A stretch of 64,000 nt of DNA from Tomitella fengzijianii (GTDB taxonomy: Bacteria; Actinomycetota; Actinomycetes; Mycobacteriales; Mycobacteriaceae), in contig NZ_CP041765.1 in the NCBI RefSeq assembly GCF_007559025.1, positions 2,786,679 through 2,850,678 of the forward strand, read 5' to 3'. Positions within the stretch are counted from its first letter, which is position 1. Each line of letters starts with the position of its first letter. The position numbers and the translations under genes are program-made. The notes beneath the pieces were generated by a model that was not told the DNA's origin, searched no databases, and was given only the letters and a program-made list of their open reading frames with translations. Below, in pieces: positions 36,010 to 44,755 of this stretch.

Positions 36010-37466
36010 TGCTCCTCCGGATCGATGCCCTCGAGCCCGCGGCGGACCCGGTGCGCGTGCTTGCGTTCGTGTGCGGATACGCGATCCGTCTGCTCGAGCC
36101 GCGCGTCGGTGCCGCGGCCGGTGAGCGGAACCTCGACACCGGCGGGCAGGGTGGGCTCCCATTCAAAGGTGACCGCGCCGATGGTGACCGCGTCGCCCGG
36201 CTCCGCGCCCAGCTTCTCGAGTTGCTCCTCGACGCCGAGGCGCGCGAGCCGGTCGGCCAGGTAACCTACGGCCTCGTCGTTGTCGAACGGGGTCTGCCGC
36301 ACCCAGCGCTCGGGGCGCGCCCCCCGCACCACGAAGTCTCCGCGCGCGGAGTGGTCACGTTCCACGGTGAAGCCCGAATCGTCGCGCGCGACGGGGCGGA
36401 TCACCGGTCGTGACGGCTCGGGCGGCGGGTTGTCCAGGCGGAACTTCTCCACCAGATCGGCAAGCGCGAAGGTGAGCGGCTTCAGGCCGTCGCGGCTCAC
36501 CGCCGACACGGTGAACACGGGCCAGCCGCGGGAGGCGAACTCCTCGGTGACGAACTCGGCCAGTTCGGCGGCCTCCGGGACGTCCGCCTTGTTCAGCACC
36601 ACGATCCGCGGCCGGTCCGCCAATCCCACGAGGCCGTTGTCCGCGGACAGAGCCGGCTGGTACGCCGCCAGCTCCGCCTCGAGCGCGTCGACGTCCGACA
36701 CCGGGTCCCGGCCCGGCTCCAGCGTGGCGCAGTCGACCACGTGGGCGAGCACCGCGCACCGCTCGACATGCCGGAGGAAATCCAGGCCCAGGCCGCGGCC
36801 GTCGGATGCGCCGGGGATCAGCCCGGGGACGTCGGCCACCGTGAAGGTGGTCTCCCCCGCGGAGACCACGCCCAGGTTCGGCGCCAACGTGGTGAACGGG
36901 TAGTCGGCGATCTTCGGCTTGGCCGCCGACAGCACCGACACCAGCGACGATTTTCCTGCGGACGGGAAGCCGACCAGTCCCACGTCGGCCACCGACTTCA
37001 TCTCCAGGACGAGTTCGCGCGTCTCGCCCTCCTCGCCGAGCAGGGCGAAGCCGGGCGCCTTGCGGGCCCGGGAGACCAGTGCGGCGTTGCCCAGGCCGCC
37101 CCTGCCGCCGCGGGCCGCCACCAGGCGCGTTCCCGCGCCCACGAGGTCCGCCAGCACCTCGCCGTCCTCGCCGAGGACGACCGTCCCGTCGGGGACCTTG
37201 AGCACCAGGTCGCCTCCCCGGGGCCCCTCCCGGTTCGAGCCCATGCCGGGCTTGCCGTTGGACGCCTTGGCGTGCGGGTGGAAGTGGAAGTCGAGCAGCG
37301 TGTGCACGCCCAGGTCGACTTCGAGGATCACCGAGCCGCCGTGACCGCCGTTGCCCCCGTCGGGCCCGCCGAGCGGCTTGAACTTCTCACGGTGCACCGA
37401 CGAACAGCCGTGACCACCGCTTCCGGCGCTCACGTGCAGGACGACACGATCGACGAATCGGGACAC
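36006..37466 (-). CDS. obg: Obg/CgtA ribosome-assembly GTPase
   Basis: A 486-residue protein: glycine-rich Obg domain (residues 1-~158, with [14 protein letters not shown]), GTPase domain with [13 protein letters not shown] and [16 protein letters not shown], and the actinobacterial C-terminal OCT region ([30 protein letters not shown]). It acts in 50S maturation and stress signalling. Start is GTG 37466 with AAGGAGG upstream. Confidence 0.96.
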   Translation of the reverse strand: MSRFVDRVVLHVSAGSGGHGCSSVHREKFKPLGGPDGGNGGHGGSVILEVDLGVHTLLDFHFHPHAKASNGKPGMGSNREGPRGGDLVLKVPDGTVVLGEDGEVLADLVGAGTRLVAARGGRGGLGNAALVSRARKAPGFALLGEEGETRELVLEMKSVADVGLVGFPSAGKSSLVSVLSAAKPKIADYPFTTLAPNLGVVSAGETTFTVADVPGLIPGASDGRGLGLDFLRHVERCAVLAHVVDCATLEPGRDPVSDVDALEAELAAYQPALSADNGLVGLADRPRIVVLNKADVPEAAELAEFVTEEFASRGWPVFTVSAVSRDGLKPLTFALADLVEKFRLDNPPPEPSRPVIRPVARDDSGFTVERDHSARGDFVVRGARPERWVRQTPFDNDEAVGYLADRLARLGVEEQLEKLGAEPGDAVTIGAVTFEWEPTLPAGVEVPLTGRGTDARLEQTDRVSAHERKHAHRVRRGLEGIDPEEQ

Positions 37467-37573
37467 AGCGTGTCCTCCTTCTCACTGGCGGGCCTGCGTG
37501 CCGCGGGATGTTATGGGGCGGGGATGTCCGGGCCGCCGGCCGCAGTGCCGGCACCGTCCGACGCCGTTCTATG

Positions 37574-37621
37574 AAAAGGCGACAGGGGCGGACGGGATGA
37601 TCCCTGCCCGCCCCTGTCGCC
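37574..37621 (-). terminator. Intrinsic terminator after rpmA
   Basis: A 13-bp perfect stem, 37578-37590 with 37609-37621, plus an inner GGGA/TCCC pairing. On the minus strand the stem is followed by TTTT. It separates rplU-rpmA from obg-proB. Confidence 0.8.
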
Positions 37622-37648
37622 GGAGCCTTGCGTGGTTGCTGCGGGCCG

Positions 37649-37906
37649 TCAGGCCTGCGGCAGCACGATATTGACCGTCTTGCGGCCGCGCTTGGCGCCG
37701 AACTCCACCGCGCCCGAGGACAGGGCGAACAGGGTGTCGTCCTTGCCGCGGCCGACGTTCACGCCGGGGTGGAACTTGGTGCCGCGCTGACGCACGAGGA
37801 TCTCGCCGGCACTGACGGCCTGCCCACCGAAGCGCTTGACGCCGAGTCGCTGGGCGTTTGAATCGCGACCGTTCTTGGAACTGGACGCGCCCTTCTTGCT
37901 TGACAT
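37649..37906 (-). CDS. rpmA: 50S ribosomal protein L27
   Basis: An 85-residue protein with the invariant N-terminus [29 protein letters not shown] and [16 protein letters not shown]. Its N-terminus reaches the peptidyl-transferase centre. AGGAGGG lies 5-6 nt before the ATG. It is 39 nt downstream of rplU. Confidence 0.97.
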   Translation of the reverse strand: MSSKKGASSSKNGRDSNAQRLGVKRFGGQAVSAGEILVRQRGTKFHPGVNVGRGKDDTLFALSSGAVEFGAKRGRKTVNIVLPQA

Positions 37907-37945
37907 CTGAACCCTCCTGAAGGATCCGTACCGGCCCGGGCGGAC

Positions 37946-38254
37946 CTAGTTGTTGATACCGGTGACCTTGAGGACGGTCAGCTTCTGACGGTGACCCTGA
38001 CGCTTGTGGTAGCCGGTCTTGTTCTTGAACTTGTGGATGCGGATCTTCGGGCCCTTGGTGTGCTCGACGATCTCGCCGGTCACGGTGGCCTTGGCAAGCG
38101 CGGCCGCGTCGGTGGTCAGGGTCGCCCCGTCCACCACGAGCGCGACCGGGAGATCGACCGAAGCACCGGGCTCCGCCTCGATCTTCTCGACCTTGACGAG
38201 GTCACCAACGGCGACTTTGTACTGCTTGCCGCCAGTCTTGACGATCGCGTACAT
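37946..38254 (-). CDS. rplU: 50S ribosomal protein L21
   Basis: A 102-residue protein starting [30 protein letters not shown] and ending [20 protein letters not shown], the L21 signature. AAGGGG precedes the ATG. A long leader separates it from its probable promoter. Confidence 0.97.
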   Translation of the reverse strand: MYAIVKTGGKQYKVAVGDLVKVEKIEAEPGASVDLPVALVVDGATLTTDAAALAKATVTGEIVEHTKGPKIRIHKFKNKTGYHKRQGHRQKLTVLKVTGINN

Positions 38255-38604
38255 GGAGGGCTACCCCTTGCTAGTCGTAAAACATTCCCACCAGCCGCGG
38301 CACGCGGCTGCTCAACTCTGCTGCGGGACGGCGCGGCCTGTCACCGTCGTCTCCGGCGGCGACGGATCGCCACCGGCTGAAACCCCTGCGACATCCCGGA
38401 ACATCGAAGTTCCGGGTTCCGGCCACGGGAGCGTCCCCGTCGCACGGTTCCGGAATCGAACAGGCCGGAACCGAACGGATCTGACACGGTCTCGGACACG
38501 CCGGGATCGGACACGCGTGCGCACCGTCGCCCGACAGCGACCGTTCAAGATTACGCGACCGCCGCGAACGCGGTCAAACCGCCCTCGGGCGGCCGCGCAG
38601 ACCG
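38255..38604 (-). promoter_or_regulatory. rplU leader and rne-rplU intergenic region
   Basis: This 350-bp stretch has no gene. A good promoter lies near its distal end (see separate entry), which would make a leader of about 287 nt. Close to rplU, CAGCCGC (38292-38298) pairs with GCGGCTG (38304-38310) to form a compact hairpin about 38 nt before the ATG. Between them are repeated TCCGNTCCGG-like and TTCCGG motifs (about 38370-38510). It is a candidate for r-protein autoregulation; no described L21 leader could be matched by eye. Confidence 0.5.
38548..38577 (-). promoter_or_regulatory. Putative sigma-A-type promoter of rplU-rpmA
   Basis: On the minus strand TTGACC (38577-38572) and TAATCT (38553-38548) are 18 nt apart. 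Transcription would start near 38541. Confidence 0.6.
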
Positions 38605-41600
38605 TCAGTCGTCGCCGTCCACCGGAGGTCCCGCGCGCCGCACGGCCGCACGTCGCCGCGGACGGCGCGCCGGAGCCTGATGCTGCTGCTCGGCGGCCGC
38701 CACCGGCGCCCCGCCGTCCTCGGCACCGGCCGCGTCGTCGTGCGCAACCGCGGCTTCGGGCTGCGCCGCAGGCGCGATGATCTCCGAGCGGATCGGCTCA
38801 CCGGGCGTCTCGGCATGCTCCAAGGGAGCCGATGCCGGGCGCGACGCCCTCCGCGAACGCCTCCGCGGCCTGGCAGCGGCACCCGCTTCGGTGCCGGCGG
38901 CTTCGGTGGCGCCTGATTCCGCCCTGCCGGCCTCGGCGGTTCCGTCCCGTTCGTCAGCGGCCGCCGCAGCGGACTTCGGCGTGCCGGGATCGGCCTTCTC
39001 GGCCGTCGCGTCCGATGCCACGGTCGCGTCCGTCACCGGCGCCTGCCCGTGTGCCTGTCGCGTTCCGGCGTCCTCGGCAGCGGCGGCGTCCTGCGTGCCG
39101 GACTCCTGCCCACCGTCCGGCCGACCGCCTTGCGGCCGACGCGCACGCCGCCGCTTCGGCCCGGTGCTGCGCGCCACGGCCGCCTCGATCTTCGCGATCG
39201 CCGCCGACTTGTCCTCCCCGGCACCGCCGTGGCCCGACGACGCGGACCCGCCACCGCGCTGCGAATCGTGCTGATCGTCCTCGGGCGAGCCGGACTCCGC
39301 CATCGCCTTGAACATGGGGTGCTCGGAGTGGTGGTGCGCAGTCTGCTTCTGCGTCTCCTTGCTCTCAGTGCTTTCCTTGCTCTCCTTGGGCGCCTGCTGG
39401 CCGCCCCCGCCGGACTTCTTCGACGACTTGCGACCACGCCGGGTCTCGTTCTTGCCTTGCCCGCTCGTATCGGGCTCGGCGACGATCGGATCATCGTGGA
39501 GAACCAGACCGCGGCCGTGGCAGTGCTCGCACGGCGTGGAGAACGCCTCCACCAGCCCTGTGCCCAGACGCTTGCGCGTCATCTGGACGAGCCCCAGCGA
39601 CGTCACCTCGGAGACCTGGTGGCGGGTGCGGTCGCGCCCCAGGGCCTCGGTCAGCCGACGCAGGACCAGGTCCCGGTTGGCTTCGAGGACCATGTCGATG
39701 AAGTCGACGACGATCATGCCGCCGATGTCGCGCAACCGCATCTGGCGCACGACCTCCTCGGCCGCTTCCAGGTTGTTGCGGGTGACCGTCTCCTCCAGGT
39801 TCCCGCCGGAGCCGGTGAACTTGCCGGTGTTGACGTCCACGACCGTCATGGCCTCGGTGCGGTCGATGATGAGGGTGCCGCCGGACGGCAGCCACACCTT
39901 GCGCTCGAGCGCCTTGGCCAGCTGTTCGTCGATCCGGTACGCCGCGAACACGTCGACCGAGCCGCCGTTCCGGTCGTACTGCTCGACACGCTCCATCAGG
40001 TCGGGTGCCACCCGTTCGATGTACGACGAGACGGTCCGCCATGCTCCGTCGCCCTCGATGACCAGCTTGCCGAAGTCCTCGTTGAAAAGGTCGCGGATCA
40101 CCTTGACCAGCAGGTCGGGCTCCTCGTAGAGAGCCTTGGGCTGCGCGGACTTGGCCGCCTTGGCCTTGTCGGCCGCGGCCTTGACCTCCTCCCACAGCGC
40201 CTGGAGCCGGTCGACGTCGCGCCGCAGCTCGTCCTCGCTGACCCCCTCGGAGGCGGTGCGGATGATGACGCCGGCGTCATCGGGCACGATCTGCCGCAGG
40301 ATGGACTTGAGCCGCTTGCGCTCGGTGTCCGGCAGCTTCCGGCTGATCCCGGTGGACGTGCCGCGGGGCACGTAGACCAGGAAGCGGCCGGCCATGCTGA
40401 TCTGGGTGGTCAACCGGGCGCCCTTATGCCCCACCGGGTCCTTGGTGACCTGCACGACCACCTGGTCGCCGGGCTTGAGCGCCTGCTCGATCCTGCGCGC
40501 CGAACCGCCGAGTCCGGCGGCGGCCCAGTCGACCTCCCCCGCGTAGAGCACGCCGTTGCGGCCGCGGCCGATGTCGACGAAGGCGGCCTCCATGCTGGGC
40601 AGCACGTTCTGCACGCGCCCCAGGTAGACGTTGCCCACCACGGACGGAGTGGCAGTGCTGGTGACGAAATGCTCGACGAGGACCTTGTCCTCGAGCACGC
40701 CGACCTGCGTGATCGGGTCGTGCCCGTCGACGGCCGGCCTCTCCCGCACCACCATGACGCGGTCGACCGCTTCCCGCCGCGCCAGGAATTCCGCTTCGGA
40801 GAGGATCGGAGGACGACGCCGACCCGCCTCGCGGCCGTCGCGCCGCCGCTGGCGCTTGGCCTCCAGGCGCGTCGAGCCGCTGATGCCCTGCACCTCGTCC
40901 CGGCTGCTGCGCTTGCTGCGCGGCTCGCGTTCGTGGACGACGGTGTTCGGCGGATCGTCGTTGGTCGAGCCGTCCGCGTCGCCGCCGCGGCGGCGCCTGC
41001 GGCGGCGTCTGCGCCGTGACGCACCGTTGTCGTCCCCGTCCCCGTTGCCCCCGTTGCCGCCGCTGTCGGCCCCGTCCTTGGCCGAATCATCCGCGGCCGA
41101 GTCTCCCGCGGCCGAGTCTCCCGCGGCGGGGGTGTCGCCCTTGTCGCCCTTGGCCCCGGCATCAGCCGCATCGCCGCCGGACCGCCCGCCACGCCGCGAC
41201 TTCCCGGACCGGCCGCCCTTGCCGTTCCCTTCGTCCGCAGCGGAGTCGGCGGTGTCGCCCTCGCCCTTACCGCTCTGCGGCTTGCCGCCGTCCTGCTCGG
41301 CCGACGCGTCGTCACCGGCCCCCGACCGCGATGCGTCCGATGCTGTGCCGGAGGCGTCTCCGTCGGCGTTGCCGTTCTGCTCGCCGCGTCCGCGTCCACG
41401 ACCGCGGCGCCCTCGGCGGCGACGCCGCGAGGACCGTCCGCTGCCGCCCTCGGACTCGTCGGTCGCCCCGTCCCCCTCGCTCGGGCCACGCTCTTCGTCC
41501 GCGTCCGAATCACTCGCATCTGCGCTGTCCGCGCTCTTGGCTGCCGCGGCGCCCTCCTGCGCACGCTGCGACGCCTTCGACCTGGCATCGGGATCCGGGG

Positions 41601-42021
41601 GCAGGAACAGCGGTGCCACGAAAGCACCGCCTTGCGCATCACCCGAGTCGGCATCGGACACCGCCGCCGGCTCCGCTGCAGCCGGGGTGTCGGCGGCCTC
41701 GGCCGCCGGGGAATCCGGTGCCGCCGGGGAATCCGGTGCGGCCGGGGACTCCGGAGCCGCCGCAGCCTCAGGGGCGGGCGCGGCCGCCGGAGCGGCCACC
41801 GCCGGGGATGCGAATGCGTCGCGCACCCGCTCGCCCTGTTCGCGCGTCACGCTCGAGTGGGCGGTCCTGGCCTCCTCACCGATCTCGGTGAGCTTGGCCA
41901 GTACCTCCTTGCTGGTGACCCCCAGGAGCTTCGCGAGCGCATGCACGCGCAGCTTCAGGGGGATCTCCACCGCTGCGGCGGAATCGTTGTTCTGTTCTTC
42001 GGGCGGCGCCTTGTCGGCCAC
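38605..42021 (-). CDS. rne: Ribonuclease E/G
   Basis: A 1138-residue endoribonuclease. The first ~50 residues hold LKLRVHALAKLLGVTSKEVLAKLTEIG, resembling the IF2 N-terminal module. A long acidic and Arg/Gly/Ser-rich low-complexity region follows to about residue 390. The catalytic core follows: S1 domain (VGNVYLGRVQNVLPSMEAAFVDIGRGRNGVLYAGEV), DNase I-like part (GGTLIIDRTEAMTVVDVNTGKFTG, GGMIVVDFIDM) and Zn-link CEHCHGRG. The C-terminal ~270 residues are again disordered and Ala/Glu/Arg-rich. Catalytic core in the centre with unstructured arms on both sides is the actinobacterial layout. Start GTG 42021 has GAGGAG upstream. Confidence 0.94.
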   Translation of the reverse strand: MADKAPPEEQNNDSAAAVEIPLKLRVHALAKLLGVTSKEVLAKLTEIGEEARTAHSSVTREQGERVRDAFASPAVAAPAAAPAPEAAAAPESPAAPDSPAAPDSPAAEAADTPAAAEPAAVSDADSGDAQGGAFVAPLFLPPDPDARSKASQRAQEGAAAAKSADSADASDSDADEERGPSEGDGATDESEGGSGRSSRRRRRGRRGRGRGRGEQNGNADGDASGTASDASRSGAGDDASAEQDGGKPQSGKGEGDTADSAADEGNGKGGRSGKSRRGGRSGGDAADAGAKGDKGDTPAAGDSAAGDSAADDSAKDGADSGGNGGNGDGDDNGASRRRRRRRRRRGGDADGSTNDDPPNTVVHEREPRSKRSSRDEVQGISGSTRLEAKRQRRRDGREAGRRRPPILSEAEFLARREAVDRVMVVRERPAVDGHDPITQVGVLEDKVLVEHFVTSTATPSVVGNVYLGRVQNVLPSMEAAFVDIGRGRNGVLYAGEVDWAAAGLGGSARRIEQALKPGDQVVVQVTKDPVGHKGARLTTQISMAGRFLVYVPRGTSTGISRKLPDTERKRLKSILRQIVPDDAGVIIRTASEGVSEDELRRDVDRLQALWEEVKAAADKAKAAKSAQPKALYEEPDLLVKVIRDLFNEDFGKLVIEGDGAWRTVSSYIERVAPDLMERVEQYDRNGGSVDVFAAYRIDEQLAKALERKVWLPSGGTLIIDRTEAMTVVDVNTGKFTGSGGNLEETVTRNNLEAAEEVVRQMRLRDIGGMIVVDFIDMVLEANRDLVLRRLTEALGRDRTRHQVSEVTSLGLVQMTRKRLGTGLVEAFSTPCEHCHGRGLVLHDDPIVAEPDTSGQGKNETRRGRKSSKKSGGGGQQAPKESKESTESKETQKQTAHHHSEHPMFKAMAESGSPEDDQHDSQRGGGSASSGHGGAGEDKSAAIAKIEAAVARSTGPKRRRARRPQGGRPDGGQESGTQDAAAAEDAGTRQAHGQAPVTDATVASDATAEKADPGTPKSAAAAADERDGTAEAGRAESGATEAAGTEAGAAARPRRRSRRASRPASAPLEHAETPGEPIRSEIIAPAAQPEAAVAHDDAAGAEDGGAPVAAAEQQHQAPARRPRRRAAVRRAGPPVDGDD

Positions 42022-42407
42022 GTGGTCTCCTCGGGCCCCCGGGCGCGTCGTCCAACCCGACGTGGCGTCTGGCTCCACGTGTTGGGCAGCGCGGCCACAC
42101 GGGGGCGGCATCGTTGCGGTCCCGCGCCATGCCGGCGCGGGAACGAGTGGTCTCGCACCGCACGCTCACGCGCACGGCGCCTTGCTGGACAACCCGGCGT
42201 CGCACTCATCATCCAGCGTCGGCGCGCGCACGGGGCGATGCCCCCTGCCGCACTGCGGCGATGACCGAGCAGATACCCGGGCAGAATCCTGTCGCGACAC
42301 GTCACACTCGCGTCTGACGACTCCGTCCAGTATCCCACACATTCATCCGGAGCCCGACCTCTTCCCCGCACCGGCACCGCCGGTCGAGATCGGTGCAGGT
42401 GAAAGGC
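42022..42407 (-). promoter_or_regulatory. rne 5' region (ndk-rne intergenic)
   Basis: 386 bp without a gene. It can form an 8-bp hairpin, CCCGCGCC (42121-42128) with GGCGCGGG (42134-42141). A possible minus-strand -10 box GATACT (42334-42329) would give a leader of about 300 nt, but no good -35 was seen. Long leaders are known for rne in other bacteria, where they serve autoregulation. Confidence 0.35.
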
Positions 42408-42821
42408 TCAGGCGAGCTGGGGGAACCAGATCGCGATCTCGCGCGCCGCGGACTCGGGGGAATCCGAACCGTGCACGAGGTTCTCTCCCGTCACCAGTCC
42501 CAGATCGCCGCGGATGCTGCCGGGCACCGCCTTCTCGACCGGGTCGGTGCCGCCGGCCATCTGCCGGAACGCGGCGATGGCGCGCGGCCCCTCGATCACG
42601 AGCGCCACCAGCGGCCGCGCCGTGATGAACTCGAGGAGGCCCGCGTAGAACGGCTTGCCCTCGTGCTCGGCATAGTGGGCCGCGGCGACGGACTCCGTGG
42701 CCGTCCTCATCTCCATTGCCGCGATGGAAAGTCCCTTGCGTTCGATCCGTGCGAGGATCTCGCCGAGATGTCCCCGGGCAACGGCGTCGGGCTTGATCAG
42801 TACCAGGCTGCGCTCTGTCAC
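42408..42821 (-). CDS. ndk: Nucleoside diphosphate kinase
   Basis: A 137-residue enzyme with [17 protein letters not shown] at the start and the active-site histidine in [17 protein letters not shown]. It balances nucleoside triphosphates. It starts with GTG. It lies between DUF4233 and rne, as in mycobacteria. Confidence 0.96.
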   Translation of the reverse strand: MTERSLVLIKPDAVARGHLGEILARIERKGLSIAAMEMRTATESVAAAHYAEHEGKPFYAGLLEFITARPLVALVIEGPRAIAAFRQMAGGTDPVEKAVPGSIRGDLGLVTGENLVHGSDSPESAAREIAIWFPQLA

Positions 42822-42911
42822 GGCCGTCAGACTAGTCGGCGACGCGCGGGCCCGGCACAGGGACCCGCCCCCGCCCGCCGACTCGCCCTCCTCCGCGGAC
42901 GGACCCGGCTC

Positions 42912-43364
42912 TCAGCTCCGCTGGCCCGGCAGCAGTCCGCGGCGTTCCCTGTCGCGGATGTCCGCGCTCAGGTACAGCAGGTAGCCCCACACCGCCGCGA
43001 ACAGAAGTCCGACCACGCCGATCGCCGGATGCACCCACCAGCCGGCGATCACCAGCACCTGCAGGAGCAGGTCGAACTTCACGGCCCACCGGCGCCCCTG
43101 GACCCCCGCCCCGAGCACCATGAGGACGACGAGGCCGATCACGTATCCTCCGCGGGCCGCAGTGATGCCGCCTCCCACGGTGGCGACCACGGGGATGGAC
43201 AGTCCGATCACGATGGCTTCGAGGATCAGGAGCCCGGACAGGACGCCGCGGAAGCTCTTCCACGGGTCCTTCGTCGGCGGGCGTATTCCGTTTCCATCCG
43301 GTTCCGGGCCATCACCGCCGGCGCCCGCGGCCTCGTCGCGGCCGTCCTGAGCGTTCTCGTTCAC
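42912..43364 (-). CDS. DUF4233 family membrane protein
   Basis: A 150-residue protein: a hydrophilic Gly/Asp-rich N-terminus of ~35 residues, then about four TM segments (e.g. SGLLILEAIVIGLSIPVVA, GGYVIGLVVLMVLGAGV, LLLQVLVIAGWWV, AIGVVGLLFAAVWGYLLYL) and a basic C-terminus. Function unknown. Its ATG overlaps the folC stop (ATGA), a conserved folC-DUF4233-ndk order in Mycobacteriales (Rv2446c). Confidence 0.85.
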   Translation of the reverse strand: MNENAQDGRDEAAGAGGDGPEPDGNGIRPPTKDPWKSFRGVLSGLLILEAIVIGLSIPVVATVGGGITAARGGYVIGLVVLMVLGAGVQGRRWAVKFDLLLQVLVIAGWWVHPAIGVVGLLFAAVWGYLLYLSADIRDRERRGLLPGQRS

Positions 43365-44755
43365 GTCGGTTCCTTTCCCAGCATCGTGCGCGCCAGCCCC
43401 GCCGTGACCACCGAGCCGGTGACCACGACGCCGGACCCGGAGATCTCCTCACCGGGACCCGACACGTCCTCGGCCAGCTCCACCGCCGTCTCCAGGGCGG
43501 CGGGCAGGGACTGGGCGACGTGCACGCGGTCCTCTCCGTAGACGTCGGCGGCCATCTCGGCCAGGTGCGCCGGCGACATGCACCGGGGGCTGCCGTTGTG
43601 GGTGACCACCAACTCGTCGAACACGGGCTCGAGCGCCTCGAGGATCCCGCGCACGTCCTTGTCCGCCATGATCGCCACCACGCCGACGAGCCTGCGGAAA
43701 TGGAACTCCCCGGACAGCGCCGCCGCGAGCGCCTGCGCGCCGTGGGGGTTGTGCGCGGCGTCGATGAAGACGGACGGGGCGGTGCGCACCGGTTCCAGCC
43801 GACCGGGGTTGACGAGCGCCGCGAAGCCCTCACGGACGGCGTCCTCGTCCAGCTTCCGATCCTTGCCGGCGCCGAAGAACGCTTCGACCGCCGCCAGCGC
43901 CAGCGCCGCGTTGTGCGCCTGATGCTCGCCGTGCAGGGGCACGAACACGTCGTCGTAGACCCCGCCGAGGCCCTGGATGCGCAGCACCTGGCCGCCGACG
44001 GCCGTGCGGCGCTCGAGCACTGTGAACTCGGAGCCCTCCCGCGCCACCGCCGCGTCCACCTCCACGGCCCTCCGCAGCAGCACGTCGGTCACCTCGGGCT
44101 GCTGCCGGGACAGGATCGCCACCGACGTGGACTTGATGATGTCCGCCTTCTCCCCCGCGATCCCCGTGATCTCGGTGCCCAGGTATTCCGCGTGGTCGAG
44201 GCCGATAGGGGTGAGCACCGCCACCGACGAATCGATGACGTTGGTCGCGTCCCATCGCCCGCCGAGTCCGGTCTCGATGACGCCCACGTCCACCGGGGCG
44301 TCGGCGAACGCGGCGAAGGCCATTCCGGTGAGTACCTCGAACTTGCTCATCCGGGGCCCGCCCGCCGCCACCGAGCCGTCGTCGACCATCTGCACGTACG
44401 GCTCGATGTCGCGGTAGGTGCGCACGTATCCGGCCGGCGTGATCGGCTCGCCGTCGATGGCGATCCGCTCGGTCACCGATTGCAGGTGCGGGCTCGTCGT
44501 CCGGCCCACCCGCACGTGCATGCGTGTGAGCAGCGCGTCGACCATCCGGCACACCGAGGACTTGCCGTTGGTGCCCGCCACGTGGATGGTCGGATACGCC
44601 TTCTGCGGCGCGCCCAGCAGGTCCATCAGCGCGGTGATCCGCGTCAGCGAAGGCTCGATGCGCGTCTCGGGCCAGCGCTCGTCCAGTTCCGCCTCGAGCG
44701 TTTCCAGCGCGGCGAGGTCCTCCGGGGCCGCGGCCGCGGCGCGGTCCTCGCTCAC
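43361..44755 (-). CDS. folC: Folylpolyglutamate synthase / dihydrofolate synthase
   Basis: A 464-residue Mur-ligase-family enzyme adding glutamate to folates. Visible are [22 protein letters not shown] (P-loop), [31 protein letters not shown] and [16 protein letters not shown]. The start is GTG 44755, overlapping the valS stop by GTGA. Confidence 0.95.
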   Translation of the reverse strand: MSEDRAAAAAPEDLAALETLEAELDERWPETRIEPSLTRITALMDLLGAPQKAYPTIHVAGTNGKSSVCRMVDALLTRMHVRVGRTTSPHLQSVTERIAIDGEPITPAGYVRTYRDIEPYVQMVDDGSVAAGGPRMSKFEVLTGMAFAAFADAPVDVGVIETGLGGRWDATNVIDSSVAVLTPIGLDHAEYLGTEITGIAGEKADIIKSTSVAILSRQQPEVTDVLLRRAVEVDAAVAREGSEFTVLERRTAVGGQVLRIQGLGGVYDDVFVPLHGEHQAHNAALALAAVEAFFGAGKDRKLDEDAVREGFAALVNPGRLEPVRTAPSVFIDAAHNPHGAQALAAALSGEFHFRRLVGVVAIMADKDVRGILEALEPVFDELVVTHNGSPRCMSPAHLAEMAADVYGEDRVHVAQSLPAALETAVELAEDVSGPGEEISGSGVVVTGSVVTAGLARTMLGKEPT

